A stretch of DNA of 64,000 nt from Manduca sexta (lineage: Eukaryota; Arthropoda; Insecta; Lepidoptera; Sphingidae): contig NC_051117.1 of NCBI RefSeq assembly GCF_014839805.1, positions 3,162,001 to 3,226,000 on the forward strand. The letters run 5' to 3'. Below the pieces are notes generated by a model, which worked only from the letters and a program-made list of their open reading frames with translations, did not search any database and was not told the DNA's origin. Both the position numbers and the translations under genes were made by a program. Shown in pieces: positions 1 through 13,429 of this stretch; the stretch's first letter is position 1; every line of letters begins with the position of its first letter.

Positions 1-3000
1 AAAAGCAACACCAAAACCTGAGCGTAAAATAAAACTTGCATTTCGTGTCATGAGATTAGATAGGTAGAGTAAGAATTTATAGGATGGCAGGTGCGCTTAA
101 ATATTAAAGCCGGAGTTTAGGATACTTTAGGCGCTCTATAAGCATTTCAATCCTGTTAAAAAAGCCAATCATGTATTTAATAAGCTTATTTTCACATCTT
201 CGTCAACATGAAAAACGTTTTCGGGGATAAAAGTCCCGTTATATATTTTCACGGTATAAAATGTAGACTATGTCGATCCCAAGGTCTGAAACTATCTCTA
301 AACCAAATTTCATCGAAATCGGTTCAGTGGTACTACCGTGAAAGCGTGACAAACAGATAGAGTTACTTCCGCAGTTATAATATCAAATATATGAGACCTA
401 CACTTATAATTAACAAAAAAAATTAATCCTAAACTCAAGTACCTATCTATTATCCCTACTTACTTAAATGAAATCGCTAAGTAATGGATGATATAATCAG
501 TGTAGCGGAGAGCAGTTCAGACGAGCGGGAGTGATAACGCGCGCAGCCGAGATAACTGATAAGGGAAGTGTTAGGGGATGATACTTTGAACTTATTGATA
601 ATGGTATCTCCAATCTTTTTAACTAAAGATAATGTGACGTCTATTATTGAAGAACTGAGGGTGTCCGACCGTCTATTAAGTATAATGATTTCTTTTTAAA
701 TATGTTTGTACCCATTATGTTGTAAGGTGCATTAAACTGTAACATATTTGCGGACATTATAAGCAATATGTATATTTATGTCTTCCTAAAAACAAATAAA
801 TAAATAAAGAAATAACGTAGCTAATTTCGTAATTTTAGGAGCGAACCACGTATCAAACTGCGAGACTTCGCCCTCTGTCGAAACTTAATTGCGGAACTCA
901 CTAATTATCCTGTGTATGATTAAAATACTTTGAGTATCGTTTTAAATTCGGGCTTGACATCAATTAAATATGTATTACAATGTAGCAAATAAATTATGTG
1001 TATTATGTGTAAAAGTTGGTTGGAGTTGGTTTTATGTTAGCATTACTCCGGTTTAGCCAATGCACTTATACTGTAGACTAAAATATTATATCAGTTAGAC
1101 TATAACATTATAAGATTATATTAGAAATTGAAAATAGATGGTAAAGTAATTATTTCTTCTAATTAAATTATAACCAAACCTAACCGAAGCCAGACGCCTT
1201 ACCTACTCAATAACCGTTAGCCCACAACGGTTACAACCACTCCAAACCGTTTGCATAAACAAAACGAATTGTTTGTGGCTCAAACAATATGCCTCGCATT
1301 GTTTCGTACCCGCGCCCCATCGCTCTCTACGCGCTGTACCACAACACTTATTAAGATTGGCAACTGGCGAGCCGCGTTATTTGTGTTCGTTGATTACAAG
1401 GTTCGAATCTCGAGCAATGTCTTTAGACTGGTAAGCGAGGTTTAAATTAGTAATAAAACTTGCATAGGTTGACTTCCGCAAGCGAATTTACCGTGTTTAA
1501 TCACAGCAAGCTTACTTTTATTAAGTCTGATGCCTGCAGGACTTGCAGCGAGCTTCATGTGTATATCTATTTTTATCCGGTAATATATGTATTTTTATCC
1601 GGTTCCAACAAGCTAGTATAATTTAACAAGATTATAGTTTACAAATAAGGGTGAATAATTATCAGGCCTCTAAGATATGACGACTATCGAAGGACATATA
1701 ATACAGTATCTAATATTAATACGTGAAGGATAACTTGGTTCTCTTTTTAAACATATTCCACACGGAAAAGTGTGTGATTAAAGTTTATATAGAGAATTAC
1801 AGAAACATAAAATATATTAACTTTCACCACTGAACGACCACTACTTATAATAAAAGGGCAAATTTTCGAATAAGAGTTGTGTAACAGTTATTATGTTAAT
1901 AATTCAAAACTAGACTGTTTAAGTTTCAAATACACTCGTCATATCACAATTATTTATATTACAGCTTTAAAAATATTGCATACAACGAACAAACATTGAC
2001 TTATAACAACCCTTAGAGAAGTCGAAACTCCAAACATACCCACACAATCACATTTACGACAAAGAGCACGGAAAACAATGGCCGGGGCCAAAAAGACCCT
2101 GTTCCAATTAGTGCGAGCGGGTTGCATTGGCGGGCACACGAGCATATTTCGCGGGTTAACTCTGCCCGGCAGGCATTGTTGCTGCGTTAATTGCCGCGAT
2201 GCGTACAAATAATGTTAACCCTCCCGCGTGCTGAGACAAACGGCTCGGTACTTCAGACCCTTGACAGTCACAAGTGCCGGCTTATTTGCATATTTGATTG
2301 GAAAAACTGATGTCTGTAGTAGGAAATAAATTGCATGCGTTTATGCGTTTTTGAGACTTTTTAAAAGTGAAGGGACCGAGCTTGTTTTGTCTATATCATG
2401 AATGACTTCACTAACTTCAATTGACCATACTATAATTTTACTATTTTATGGAACCCTTAAATTTTTTATATCTTTTATAGAAGAGTTTTTCTCTTTTTCC
2501 TTTCAAATTCGCAATTTCCTTTCCTTATGCTCAAGATTACTACTGATTCATCAAACTTTAAATCAATATAATTTAATCATGTAAACATAACTTGTAACTC
2601 TTCAAAAATACTTTTCTAGTACCTACAAGTATGGCTAGAAGTTATTTAACATTCAAAGCGACATTTCAGCATTTGTCAGCGGCAATCTAACAAGGCGATA
2701 TGAAAGGCCCAATAGTCGTTTGTCGAGTCTCGGCAAACGAACTCCGTGCAGTACGAATCAAAAAAGGGTGGCTGTCAAACGCACGACCACGTAGCGAGAA
2801 CGGTGCGGCGAGTTTGTGAATTGCTGCAGTTAGAAATGTGGGAGTGAAAATTCTGTGGTGTGACATGCAGTGTATATTAAAACATTAATTCAATAGTTCC
2901 GATATCAATTAAAATCCGTTTAAATGTCTATAACAGGCTATCAATATCTTGAAGTTTGAAAATAACCTTATTGCAATAATTAGCTTGAAATGAATCACTT

Positions 3001-3910
3001 TATCATTGTCTTATTGGTAGTAGCAATGAATGATTTTTTATGTGAAATAATTGTAAATTTACTTAATTTTTTATTTAAAATTTAGATGCTCGAATTTTGT
3101 ACACGTCCATTAGAATTTAATACTGATTTTAGTTTTACATCATCCATCTATCATATGATGAAATTTCGCGACGTATAAATTCATTTGTAAACCCTATTTA
3201 TGTAACGCGTTTTTATTATACTATGAGTACATAAATAATTTAAGGAATACACTGGATTTGTGACTTCCTCCATCTTCTAAATAATAAATTAATAATTACA
3301 CTAACCTTGCAAATTCACGACTTGTAATCGTCATACCGTTCTCAATGATCGCGCGCGCTCAGACGCTTTCCAATTTACTTAAAACAAGCACAATACTGCG
3401 CCGCGCCGCCGCCGCACCGCCGCCGCACCGCTGCGTCGCGACACACCCACCGCACAATACAGCACTTGCGCTCCTGACGGCTGCAATTACTGGATGTACG
3501 TTTTGTTGTGGTTTAATTGTCTGTCTGTACAAAAGTTTCTAGTATATAGTGGGAGTATACATTAGGGCTTTGGGTCACAATACTTGAATGCTTGGGTATG
3601 AATTATAATATGAGTTTACTTTAGAAATTATGTGTGTTATCTTGGTTAATTATTTCGAATTATATTTTTTTTGAATGTTTATAGCACATTCACGATTTAA
3701 TAGGTCCAGAAAATTACCTTTTTTGTTTGGAAAAAACACCTCTCTAGCTGAAAGTATAGAATTACATAAAGAAGGAAATAGGCAGACTGATTATAGTAAC
3801 AGATAACTACTTACAAAGTATTTGAATTGCGAACATTAAAAACGCTTACGCACTAGGACAGGAAGGCAGTTTATACCTTCAGAAATTTTAACATATTTCT
3901 CTCTTTCTAG
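1..3910. other. Gene-free 5' flank or intron of the earmuff-like gene
   Basis: No convincing coding exon is visible. The stretch is AT-rich and holds an RTE-like LINE tail near its start, a short AAATAAAT-type run around 795-815, and a CpG-rich run of GCC/CGC triplets around 3395-3440. A pyrimidine-rich splice acceptor (ending TTTCTAG at 3910) closes the region, so at least its last part is probably intron of the zinc-finger gene that starts just downstream. The upstream exon was not located. Confidence 0.5.
213..390 (+). repeat. RTE-like LINE/SINE 3' tail fragment
   Basis: The segment has the recognisable order found in many lepidopteran repeats: a 'cggggataaaagtcc' start, then 'aaatttcatcgaaatcgg', then 'cgtgaaagcgtgacaaacag', then 'agagttactt'. 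Related but diverged text recurs at 17640-17815. The assignment to RTE is from memory of the pattern, not from a search. Confidence 0.55.
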
Positions 3911-3926
3911 GAACAAAGGACCAAAG

Positions 3927-5042
3927 ATGCAGCCATTCCAGTCCACGACCAGGCCCGAGGGTCCGCGGGAGTCGTCCCCAGAGCGCGCCAAGTCTCCGGA
4001 TACGCCGACCGCCCCGGTACTCAACTTCTCCATCGCCAAGCTTATGGAGCCTGATAGGAAGAAGTCGGTCTCCCCTGAACTGCCACCACCTCCAGGGTTC
4101 CTGTCTTATGGAGCTCAACTTCTGGATTCAGCCTTCAAACAGTACATACCAGCGACTCGAAGACAATTAGTTTCGCATTACCCTCTACTCTACTATGGTC
4201 CAGATTTAGTATCGTTAACCTACGCCCACCAACTTCACCTTCCTCGCCCCCCTCCAGCGCCATCTCCAGTCCAGAGGCAACCAAGTCCTCGTCCACCAGC
4301 GGCGGAACACGCTGTCTCCTCCACAACTGGCCCCACACCGTCCCCAGCGAAGAACAAGAGCTTCGCGTGTGGAGATTGCGGTAAAGTGTTCAATGCCCAC
4401 TACAATTTGACCAGGCACATGCCGGTCCACACTGGAGCCAGACCGTTCGTCTGTAAGATATGTGGCAAAGGCTTCCGTCAGGCATCAACTTTATGCCGGC
4501 ATAAAATTATCCATACTTCCGAGAAGCCTCACAAATGCCTGACGTGTGGGAAGGCGTTCAACAGATCCTCCACCCTGAACACTCACGCCAGGATCCATGC
4601 CGGTTATAAGCCTTTCGTTTGCGAGTTTTGTGGCAAAGGTTTCCATCAAAAAGGGAATTATAAGAACCACCGACTGACTCACAGCGGAGAAAAAGCATAC
4701 AAGTGTAACATATGCAATAAAGCCTTCCATCAGATCTATAACCTGACGTTCCACATGCACACACACAATGAGCGGAAGCCGTTTACCTGCAGCATATGCG
4801 CGAAAGGGTTCTGCAGGAACTTCGACCTGAAGAAACATACTAGGAAATTGCACATGGGCAGCTCGAACAATGGAGACTCCTCTCTTGACACTCAGGATGA
4901 GTCCACGCAGGAGGCGTCCACCAGTCCAGGGGAGGAGGCGAGCAGGGCAGCATTCAGACCGTTTTTGGGCGCGACGTACCCAAGAATCCTGGACCCTGCG
5001 CGGATGACGGCCCCTAACACGTTTTTCTCGAAGCTATTGTGA
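3927..5042 (+). CDS. erm: Earmuff / FEZF-type C2H2 zinc-finger transcriptional repressor (main coding exon)
   Basis: A 371-residue open frame encodes a nuclear DNA-binding protein of the FEZF family; fly earmuff and vertebrate FEZF1/2 specify neural progenitors and forebrain neurons. Residues 34-40 (FSIAKLM) match the EH1 motif that recruits the Groucho corepressor. A proline-rich linker follows, then six C2H2 fingers at about 146-168, 174-196, 202-224, 230-252, 258-280 and 286-309, with family-typical linkers such as HTGARPF and HAGYKPF and the helix text [10 protein letters not shown]. The tail is Ser/Thr-rich. A clean splice acceptor ends at 3910, so the exon starts at 3911. The first ATG, 16 bases in, is the chosen start, but the frame is open back to the acceptor and could continue from an upstream exon. 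The frame ends in TGA at 5040-5042. Family identity is very secure; the N-terminus is less so. Confidence 0.93.
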   Translation: MQPFQSTTRPEGPRESSPERAKSPDTPTAPVLNFSIAKLMEPDRKKSVSPELPPPPGFLSYGAQLLDSAFKQYIPATRRQLVSHYPLLYYGPDLVSLTYAHQLHLPRPPPAPSPVQRQPSPRPPAAEHAVSSTTGPTPSPAKNKSFACGDCGKVFNAHYNLTRHMPVHTGARPFVCKICGKGFRQASTLCRHKIIHTSEKPHKCLTCGKAFNRSSTLNTHARIHAGYKPFVCEFCGKGFHQKGNYKNHRLTHSGEKAYKCNICNKAFHQIYNLTFHMHTHNERKPFTCSICAKGFCRNFDLKKHTRKLHMGSSNNGDSSLDTQDESTQEASTSPGEEASRAAFRPFLGATYPRILDPARMTAPNTFFSKLL

Positions 5043-6460
5043 CCCCCGGCGGGCTTCAACAACTACGATGAGAATAATGGGTGAATTGACGAAGGATTTG
5101 ATGAACAGAAGATAATTGAGTATATTCTGCGGTCTAGGCTGCCGCTGATGTGTTGTATAACGTAAGAGTGTTCGCAAGAAACATTATTTACAAACAGTTT
5201 GAAAGAAGCGCGATATAAATTAGAACGTAAGAATTTGCCTTTGCCGTTAAAACCTACACTTATCCTCTCATACTTTAAGACATATACATATAATATAGAG
5301 AAATGGTCTATATAAGAAATATATCCATATAAATATTATTAAATTCCGTTGCAACTTGGACCGCAGAATTTTTATTAGTAATAATTATTTCAGATCTCGT
5401 AATTGAAGCTGTAGATTTTGTCTGCTATTTAAGGGCCTTATTTAGACGATGCTTTTTATTTATTTTGTTTATTAGACTGAAAGCCATTTTCAAAATAAAT
5501 AGAATGAAAAAAAATCTAAACCAAATGTAATGCAGTTTCCATAGAAGGGCTTTACCTTTTTCGCAATAACTGCTGTTACATATTATAGAAAAATGTACAA
5601 AACCAAACATAGGTAAATATCCTATTCACGCTATTGGATATTTAACTTTTAGTGCTATATTTCAAAACAAGAATCCAAAAACATCTCTAGTCCCCTGATG
5701 TTAGTAGCGCGTCTTATTTTTATATAGCGCGTAAAATACAACGAAAATTCAATGAAAGCTCTTCTTACATCGTCCAAATAAGGCCTACCGTATGTTCAGA
5801 AAGTTCAAATACTGTATTATTGTGAAATAGTGTAAATAACGTGTAGAAGTAATTTTACTGTTGTAAGTAAATACTTGTAAATAAGATTCACAATATAATT
5901 AGTATTAATACTTAGACGGCTTTCGTTTAAATTATTATTAAGTAGGTACAAAAACATTTTTGAAGTTAATCTTTTAATAATTAAAGATACCTTCAGGAAA
6001 CTGGTGATATCAGCATTGATTTAGTGACTAAATAATTAAGTATTTGTAAAACAAATTTTAGTTATTTTAGTTTATTTGGGTATTAAAATTAAAATGTTTT
6101 ATGAAACTGTATATAATTAATAACACTGTTTGATATATAATAATATGCCGCAAGTCTCATCCAATATTGATTGAATAAGAAATAAAATGCAGTATGATAT
6201 TGCTAGTTGACAAAGTAAAAGAGTTTCTAGAGCTTTACCTTATATTGTAAATATTACATTTAAATGTAGGAAACTATGAATTGACGTAAATGACACGACT
6301 TTTTTATTTTTATTTATTTTTATTTTAATAAAATTAAGACGCAAAACAGATTACAATCAAAATTAAAGCTAATTATAAAATATACAAGCATAAAAACTAG
6401 ACTGTATTCCTAACGACTGGTCTATGGTTTCGTAAAACAACGGATGCGGTAGGACAGCGA
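5043..6460 (+). other. Probable 3' UTR / downstream flank of the earmuff-like gene
   Basis: There is no coding signal after the TGA. AATAAA hexamers occur near 5491, 6183 and 6327 and are candidate polyadenylation signals; the transcript end cannot be fixed from sequence. A MITE sits at 5434-5785, so it may be transcribed as part of this 3' UTR. Confidence 0.4.
5434..5785. mobile_element. MITE with GGCCTTATTT terminal inverted repeats
   Basis: The left end reads GGCCTTATTTAGACGATG (5434-5451). The right end is its inverse with one mismatch (5768-5785). The interior is AT-rich and non-coding, about 350 bp in all. The target duplication is unclear; TA or a short AT word is possible. The element lies about 390 bp past the earmuff stop codon. 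Confidence 0.65.
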
Positions 6461-6464
6461 GGCA

Positions 6465-6730
6465 GTGCCGGATTTATATTTTTTATGAGTGTTGGCCATT
6501 TTATTTCCACCGCCCCATGTAGGTAGGTTTATGTATGTATGTATGTAGGTTTCTAAAATACTTAATAATTTTCCATTTGTTTGTATTATGGAAGGCACTA
6601 AAGTTAAATAAACAAATGGTTAATTCAGAGCGTCCTCTGAAATCTGCCGCCTCTAAGAGACTGCCGCCCATAGGCTGCAGCCTAGGATTGCAGCGACGTG
6701 ATGCTCAACTGACGCCTGACTCTATATGGC
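6465..6730 (+). repeat. Interspersed repeat beginning CAGTGCCGGATTTA
   Basis: The segment starts with a 'cagtgccggattta' end that I recognise as a common lepidopteran transposon terminus. It includes a short TATG run (about 6531-6548) and the text 'ctgccgcccataggctgcag' with 'cctaggattg', also typical of that repeat class. No coding frame was identified. Boundaries are approximate. Confidence 0.4.
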
Positions 6731-7018
6731 ATAGTCTATATTAACTAGTATATTAGAACTGTTCAGGTCCCGCCGGCGTTACGTCGTCGTCTCGCCCCAT
6801 CTGATTTACAAAACGTCATGGAATCACATTAACCCTAATTGAAAAAAAAATTTGCTAGTCTCTCTAATATTTCACGTCATTGTCTTCTATTTGGCCATAT
6901 ATAAGATTGTTAATATTGTCAAGTTGGGATTGCATAAATTATAATACCACATAAACTTATTTTAATTAAACTGATATTAGTTTTAAAAACAAGAGTTACA
7001 TCAAATTTTTTATATTAA

Positions 7019-7377
7019 GGCGATACCTCAAGGTCCATTTTCATACATTTTGTTTCGGCTTTAATCTGGGTAACTAAACAAGTATTGACAAGTAAAGAAT
7101 TTAAATTCACGTCTAGTTAGTGATTAGTTCTCGCAGTTGAAAGAAAAACGTAAAAATAATTAATAATCATGGATATTTCGGCCTTTAAAATTTAATATGA
7201 CGAAATTTTAAATGCAGAAATATCCATGATTATTAATTATTTTTACATTTTTCTTTCAACTGCGAGAACTAATCACTAACTAGACGTGAATTTAAATTCT
7301 TTACTTGTCAATACTTGTTTAGTTACCCAGATTAAAGCCGAAACAAAATGTATGAAAATGGACCTTGAGGTATCGCC
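7019..7377. mobile_element. Near-perfect palindromic MITE flanked by TTAA
   Basis: The 359-bp element is almost one long palindrome. The left arm starts GGCGATACCTCAAGGTCC and the right arm ends with its exact inverse. The arms stay nearly identical for roughly 170 bases towards a centre near 7195-7200. TTAA stands on both sides (7015-7018 and 7378-7381), which is the target duplication of piggyBac-type transposases. There is no coding capacity. A broken second copy lies at 13430-13648. Confidence 0.85.
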
Positions 7378-7424
7378 TTAACACTTTTGATTTCTAATGT
7401 CTGCGCGAATGTTGGACATTGAAA

Positions 7425-7560
7425 TAAAACTATTTTGACAGGAAACCAACACTTCAGTCCGCTCCGTGATCATGAAGACTGCAAAGTCTTCGAAACTTTG
7501 GAAAAAAATATAATATAAAAACCGCGATAAAATCCGCACAATAGTTTTATTTTAATGTAA
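7425..7560. repeat. Short element ending in AATAAAACTATT inverted repeats (copy 1)
   Basis: The left end has 'gaaataaaactatttt' and the right end 'aatagttttatttta', which are inverses. The interior contains 'cttcgaaactttgg' and 'aaaaaccgcgataaaatccg'. A diverged second copy is at 10485-10580 ('attcgaaatgtcag', 'aataaccgcgatgacgtcc', 'aatagttttagttta'). Confidence 0.5.
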
Positions 7561-10500
7561 CATTTTTCATAAAAACATTATTTCATTCTTCTTAATTGAA
7601 AAAAATCATGATATAAGCACTTGGTTCTATACTATTTTTAAAGAAATGTTGGAGAACATAGATAGCTCGTTAGGCAATGGTTAAAGATTATTTCTCGTAT
7701 ATAGTCAAAGATGTATGTTTAAGCTCGCTTAGGTCTATGCAATAACTCCTTTATAGCTTATTGTACATTCCATTTAATGTATAGTTAACGTAAGAGATGT
7801 GTAAATCGTGATATAAATATATACAGAACTGTGCGTTGGTATTTTATTTTCTAAAGCCGTAGAATTTGACGTAATAAGGCACGGCGCAGACGCAAAAACA
7901 TCTCGACAGTTACTGGCGTCACCTACACTGTGCGGAAAGGCTTGGGTTTAAAGTTCTTACGACTAGCCCCCGTTCCACGGCCAATGGAAATACACCGAAT
8001 ACATTCTACTTTCTAGCTAAAATCACGTGTTTGATTCCCACACTAAAATGTGCTACGAATTTGTACCGATCCTTGTGAGTTAACGGTTAGCGTGGGATCA
8101 GCAAGTAACAAAAAGGCTTACGGCAACGAATTAGAGTCGTGAACAGCAGGGCAGATTGTCGCCCTACCTTCGGAGGCGAGTGCCGCAGAGTGGCGCGGTG
8201 CAGCGCGCCCGCAGCGCATTGTGCGAACACTACACGACAAATTATAACCTTGACCCGCCCAGTGGGGTTCGCAACATTTGGTGCGAATAAAATAAGAATA
8301 AGGAAACATATGAAATTTACGATTTATTTGAATCACAAAACATTGCACAACAATATCAAAAACCGATATTAACTAAATCTACATTTATATAAATGTAAAG
8401 CCCACAATATTATAGAATCTACGTTCTATTACAAAGATAACAACACATTGCTAGAACACAAAATAATACATAATATGAGTAAATATACAATTACATAAAC
8501 AACAAATGAACACTGAATGTTCATTTGCTCCTAATCCAATTATTATTATTATATTCCAATTATTATATATATAGGTAATGTATTCACTATATACTAGAAA
8601 TATATAAATTTTTGAAAATCAAAAGAGTTCCCTATAATGTATTCCACAATAGGTTAAGTAGTTACATTTTCTGTTTTACGTACCAATTTATTATTACCGT
8701 GCATAGGAGTAAGTTTTGTTAAAAAACCACATGAGCCTAAAAATAGTAACGAGACTTCTAAGAAATAACTGCAAGACGTCTTGTAATACGAAAAGAGAAA
8801 TTATATTAGCGTCAACGATCTTTAAACTGGAGAACAACTGATAGTGATGACTAAGCTAAACAGTATACTACAGATGCTTCAACAAGTCAGGGTGAAATAT
8901 TTCAAAATTTTAACAGTATTAAAGAAAATACCAGCTTTATTAAATAAATTAGGAATTAAAAATTTTGCACTCAGTATATTTCATAAAAAATGGCACAAGA
9001 AATGTTTACGACCCCTACCAATCACAAAGTCAGTTCATGAAATCCGAGCTCTCGAGTCGCGTAATTACACTGCATTATGCTCCGCTAAATAATAGTTTTG
9101 CTATAAAATAATATCGCACTGCGCTTTTGTGGCGCGCGCGCATTGTCGTCGCTTCCGGCGCGGCGCGGCGGCTGCGCGCGCGCAACGGTCGCCGCACAAT
9201 ACCACTAATCACATCGCAATCAACGCTTAGCAAAACAATACGTGTTGAACTACTTGATAAATTAACCGTAAATCTTAAAATATGCTCGACGCCATGATGC
9301 GTTAAGAAAGGGCAGAAATTACAGCACACAAAGACTCTTGTTTGTTGTTTGGCGTCTTAATATAATTGTTTTTTTATTGAGTTGAGTCCACATAAGAGCT
9401 ATAAAAACGTTATTTCTCTATATAATATACTCAATTTTGCCTCTCTTTGAAAATGACTATCCTTACATATAATTTAACAGTTTGTTAACATATTTTCAAG
9501 ACATAATATTCTGTCAAACTCTATACTGAAGCTCTCCCATAAAACCAAAACAACAAGAATTCATAAATCGTACTTCTGTCTACGAACTTTATGACTGATC
9601 TGAAGATAGTTATGAAGGACGACAGTATTTTTTTTAATACACAGTGTTTAATACGAGATGGATAGAGCGATGATATACTTTATTGAGGCGGTCGAGTAGA
9701 GCATCAGAGAAAACTTGTTGAATTGCCGTACTACAATCAGACTGATTACAATAACTTGGATTGTACTATAGATGGTATAGAAACTAACTTCAGATTGGCC
9801 GTTATCAATTATACCACGCCGCAGATAGTTTTGACGAAGGAGTCAATAAGTTTATCTTCGCTGTTGTTGGTTTTTTTACGGTCACTAAATACAATAACTT
9901 ATTACAGACTTCCGAAAATTTTGGTTAAAAGCTAAAGGCCGAATTTGCTGCGCTGATCAATTATAATAAAAGAAGGTGCAAAAATTTGTTGCGCTTGTTT
10001 AGATTAACTGTCGTGATTTTAGATTAACGGTCTTCTATTTCTGATTTTTAAATATCAAATATTTTATTTTCACCAAAAATAAATGAGAACTTAGGCAAGA
10101 AAATTATAAATTAATAAGTGGTAAAAAACACGCGTTTACATCAAATTCTTTTAAACTAAATAGAATCTTTTATAGTATAGTATCTCATAACAAAAGTAAG
10201 GGCGTGATCTGCTGGCAGCGCTCGTCATGTCAGCGACAGGTCTGCAGAGATGGCGCCAATAACTCCTGCTGCGAACTTCACCCGGATTGACAAGCGATGC
10301 AGGAAAAATGTGGTTAGGAAATCGGTGATAATTTACACACATCAGTTAAGATTGAATCGCAGGAGAACGAATTATTTTATATAGATATTTGGATCGTAGA
10401 TCGGACCGTCAACGGCTACTTTTTTTCGTATAATCATAAAATTTAGGTAGATATTGTAACTTTGACTTTTTGGATGACCAACCCGAGACCGCCTTGTGAC

Positions 10501-13429
10501 CAAAAGGCTGCATGGTATTCGAAATGTCAGAAGGAAATTGGAATATAAATAACCGCGATGACGTCCATAAAATAGTTTTAGTTTAAAAGAAATAGATACG
10601 ATTGATTCATGGTTAGTCGTCTAAAGTTCAAGTTGATCTCATCGACCCGTTAAGGTAAATAAAATATAAAATGTTATCGAAACGTTCGATTTGACATCAA
10701 GAAGTGAAGAATAACAAGGTGAATGATAGTGAATGTGTTATTCAATTATAGGTATACTTATTACTTTGCCTAAAATTAAACTCGGAAAGACAGTTTTGGT
10801 TACAAAGGGTCACAAACCTTTGATAAGTTGTAAATATACAACTAGTACATAATGAGCTACTTCAAAAGTGTATGTTTTTTAAGTGGCATCCTTTTATATG
10901 CTCCTCCGTTTCAAAACGTACCGATTTGTTTTTTCTGTGTTTTAGGGTTTTCGGACTGAAAGTATTTAACAATAATATGTAACAAATTGATATTCATACA
11001 GTAACCATTTATTTTTAATATATTAGCAACATTGGTGTTTTTGAACATAGTTAACAAATAAAAGAATAACATTTATTTCTTAAGCACCCTATATAATTAA
11101 CACGATCTACCTTATAGCCTACCTACCAACTTTTTTCATGCCAAACAAATTTCCTTCACACCTACATAACCTATATAGATATCGAACCCTATTTAAACCA
11201 GTCAGGATATTTAATTTGTGTTAAACCAAAAACACGTCAAAAACAATTACAACTCCGAAACAAATACACGCGACACAAAAATGAACTAACTCGTAACAGG
11301 ATTACGAAACGCTTTCGCTTATTGTCAAAATAATAAAACAAGGATCAAGCTGATGCGAACGGACGGAGGGCAGAGGGCAGGAGGGCCGCTTATGAGGAGC
11401 ATATTGCCTCAGTTTTTTGTTACTCTCCAGCGACGCGGAGGGCGATACAATACTGCGAATACTTAGAGCTGCAGGGTGTGCAAAGAGTATAAATGAGACG
11501 GGTAAGTTCGTACTAGTTAAAGGAATATTTCTTTTGGAATAAAAATTACCAACGTAGAGTTGTCTGTATATTTGATGTAATGTATGGGAGTCGCAACTCT
11601 AGCTATAATGAAACTCCAAAGATGACACTGAATATATTATGTATTTCAAAACTCCAGAGTACGTTTAATACACAGAGGCGTACTTAGATGGTAATAGTAA
11701 CAAATTGTAAGACGTACTAATTAAACAAAGATGCGCGTTGCTTTTATACGGGAGGTATGGTGTGACACAGCGTTCTCGCACAACTACGCACGTGCACTTA
11801 CATAGCTGCGCAAGTGTGTGTGTCCCAACACCAATACCTATATTATTTATTAATATATTTATAAAGATACACTAAACAGATTACTGACAATAATAATGTA
11901 AATAAAATTACAGTGGATCTAATGGCTAGTCAGAATCCAAATAGAAGTGTATACAACTTATTCAAATTAGGTGACACGTACATGTTATTTAGTTACAAAA
12001 TAATAATAATAAATATAAAATATGTTGGCTAAGGTAAGGCAAACGATGTGGGAAATGTATCTGACTTGGAATAAATTAAAACAACAGAAGGATACACGAA
12101 GAAAAAATGATCCAATTTGCTCAATAACATTAAAAATTTAAAACTCTGAACGGTTTATATTTCAATGTATTTAATATAAATTGTATTCTAGATCCCCTAA
12201 CGTAGATAAGACAGTTTTAGCCTGCAATAGACTTGTAGCATCTCATACATTCTATAATCTTTGCATTAATAATTTTCGGTCTCTCACTCATGTTTTATGA
12301 TTTGTTTATGGAGCATTAGGGACAAGCTCATTGGTTGTTATTAACCGGCGCGTACGGGGTCCGCGGACCCTCGACGAGGCTTGTTTATCTTTATTAATAG
12401 CTGTAAACATGGATGAGTTAATAGTTATGCTTAGATGTGGGAAAAGAATTTTTTAAATGAGATGTGACTAGATTCGGAAATCATATATGGAAGATGAGTG
12501 AATGAATGATATAATTCGAGCATGGAGAAAAATTGCAAACGATGATTGAATACAAAAAGGCGTAGGTAAATTATAATGTTATACTTTATTAAAATGTAAT
12601 AAAGTATGATTATAAGTAGCCTAATATTAAATAAAGAAAAGAAAATAAAAACAAAAAATATCTTTTCAAATAAATCCTTTTCGCATCCGTCAATAATAAG
12701 AGAGAATACAGTAAATATTTTGTGTAGATTCCACTCAAACATTCATTTATAGATATAACTAAAAAGAGTTTAAATTTTGTTACATTCAATACAGCTTTTT
12801 ACATATATATTAGTCATTCTATAAATAATAATATGATAACATAATAAAACCGATAAAATATCGCGTTATTTTTATCACATTGCGTATAAGAGAAAACAGC
12901 AACTATGTAAACTCCGTGGGACGAAGCAGATGGCTGCAGATATTATACAAAACCCGGTTTCTACGTAAAGCATAAAGGCATTAGTTCTGTCTGTGCATTG
13001 TGCAGTTGTAAGCTTATTAGCGGGAATTAACAGGGTCGGGAGGTGCTCCCGATGGAGCGAGTCCTCTGTCCATATATGTAGTACATACTTCTAGTAAAGT
13101 TTTGTTCTTGTTTTATTTGTGCCAAGTGGATACCGGGTATATGTTGACTTGATTTTATTGCATATGGGTGTTGAAAACCACGCACCCCGACATGAATTAT
13201 CAACTCAGTTTCAAATAACTTGTTCATGAACCTCACAGCGGAACAGACACAAGGCTCGAGAACAACAAAGAAATTATCATTATCTACATATTATTATTCT
13301 TAATATTGATGTACTTTGCTCCTAATAACCTGATCGGTGCTAGGTCTAAAGTATCTTGCAAAGAGCTGCGAATTCGTTCGTTAACTAAGTAATTGAGAAA
13401 TCAATGTATTAATTCGAGCTGACATGACT
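7561..13429. other. Gene-free intergenic stretch
   Basis: Only short open frames are present and none has recognisable protein features. The content is AT-rich unique-looking DNA with a CpG-rich patch around 9120-9200 and the second copy of the AATAAAACTATT element at 10485-10580. No RNA gene was recognised. Confidence 0.5.
10485..10580. repeat. AATAAAACTATT element (copy 2, partial)
   Basis: This shares 'gaccaaaaggctg', 'cgaaatgtcag', 'accgcgatgacgtcc' and an 'aatagtttta' end with the copy at 7425-7560. The left terminal repeat is not clearly preserved. Confidence 0.4.

Noticed and set aside
1390..1420. GGTTCGAATCT B-box-like string
   Set aside because: No cloverleaf can be formed around it.
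12431..12742. 103-codon open frame on the - strand
   Set aside because: It is rich in Phe, Ile and Leu from AT-rich DNA, shows no domain and has no splice or promoter context.
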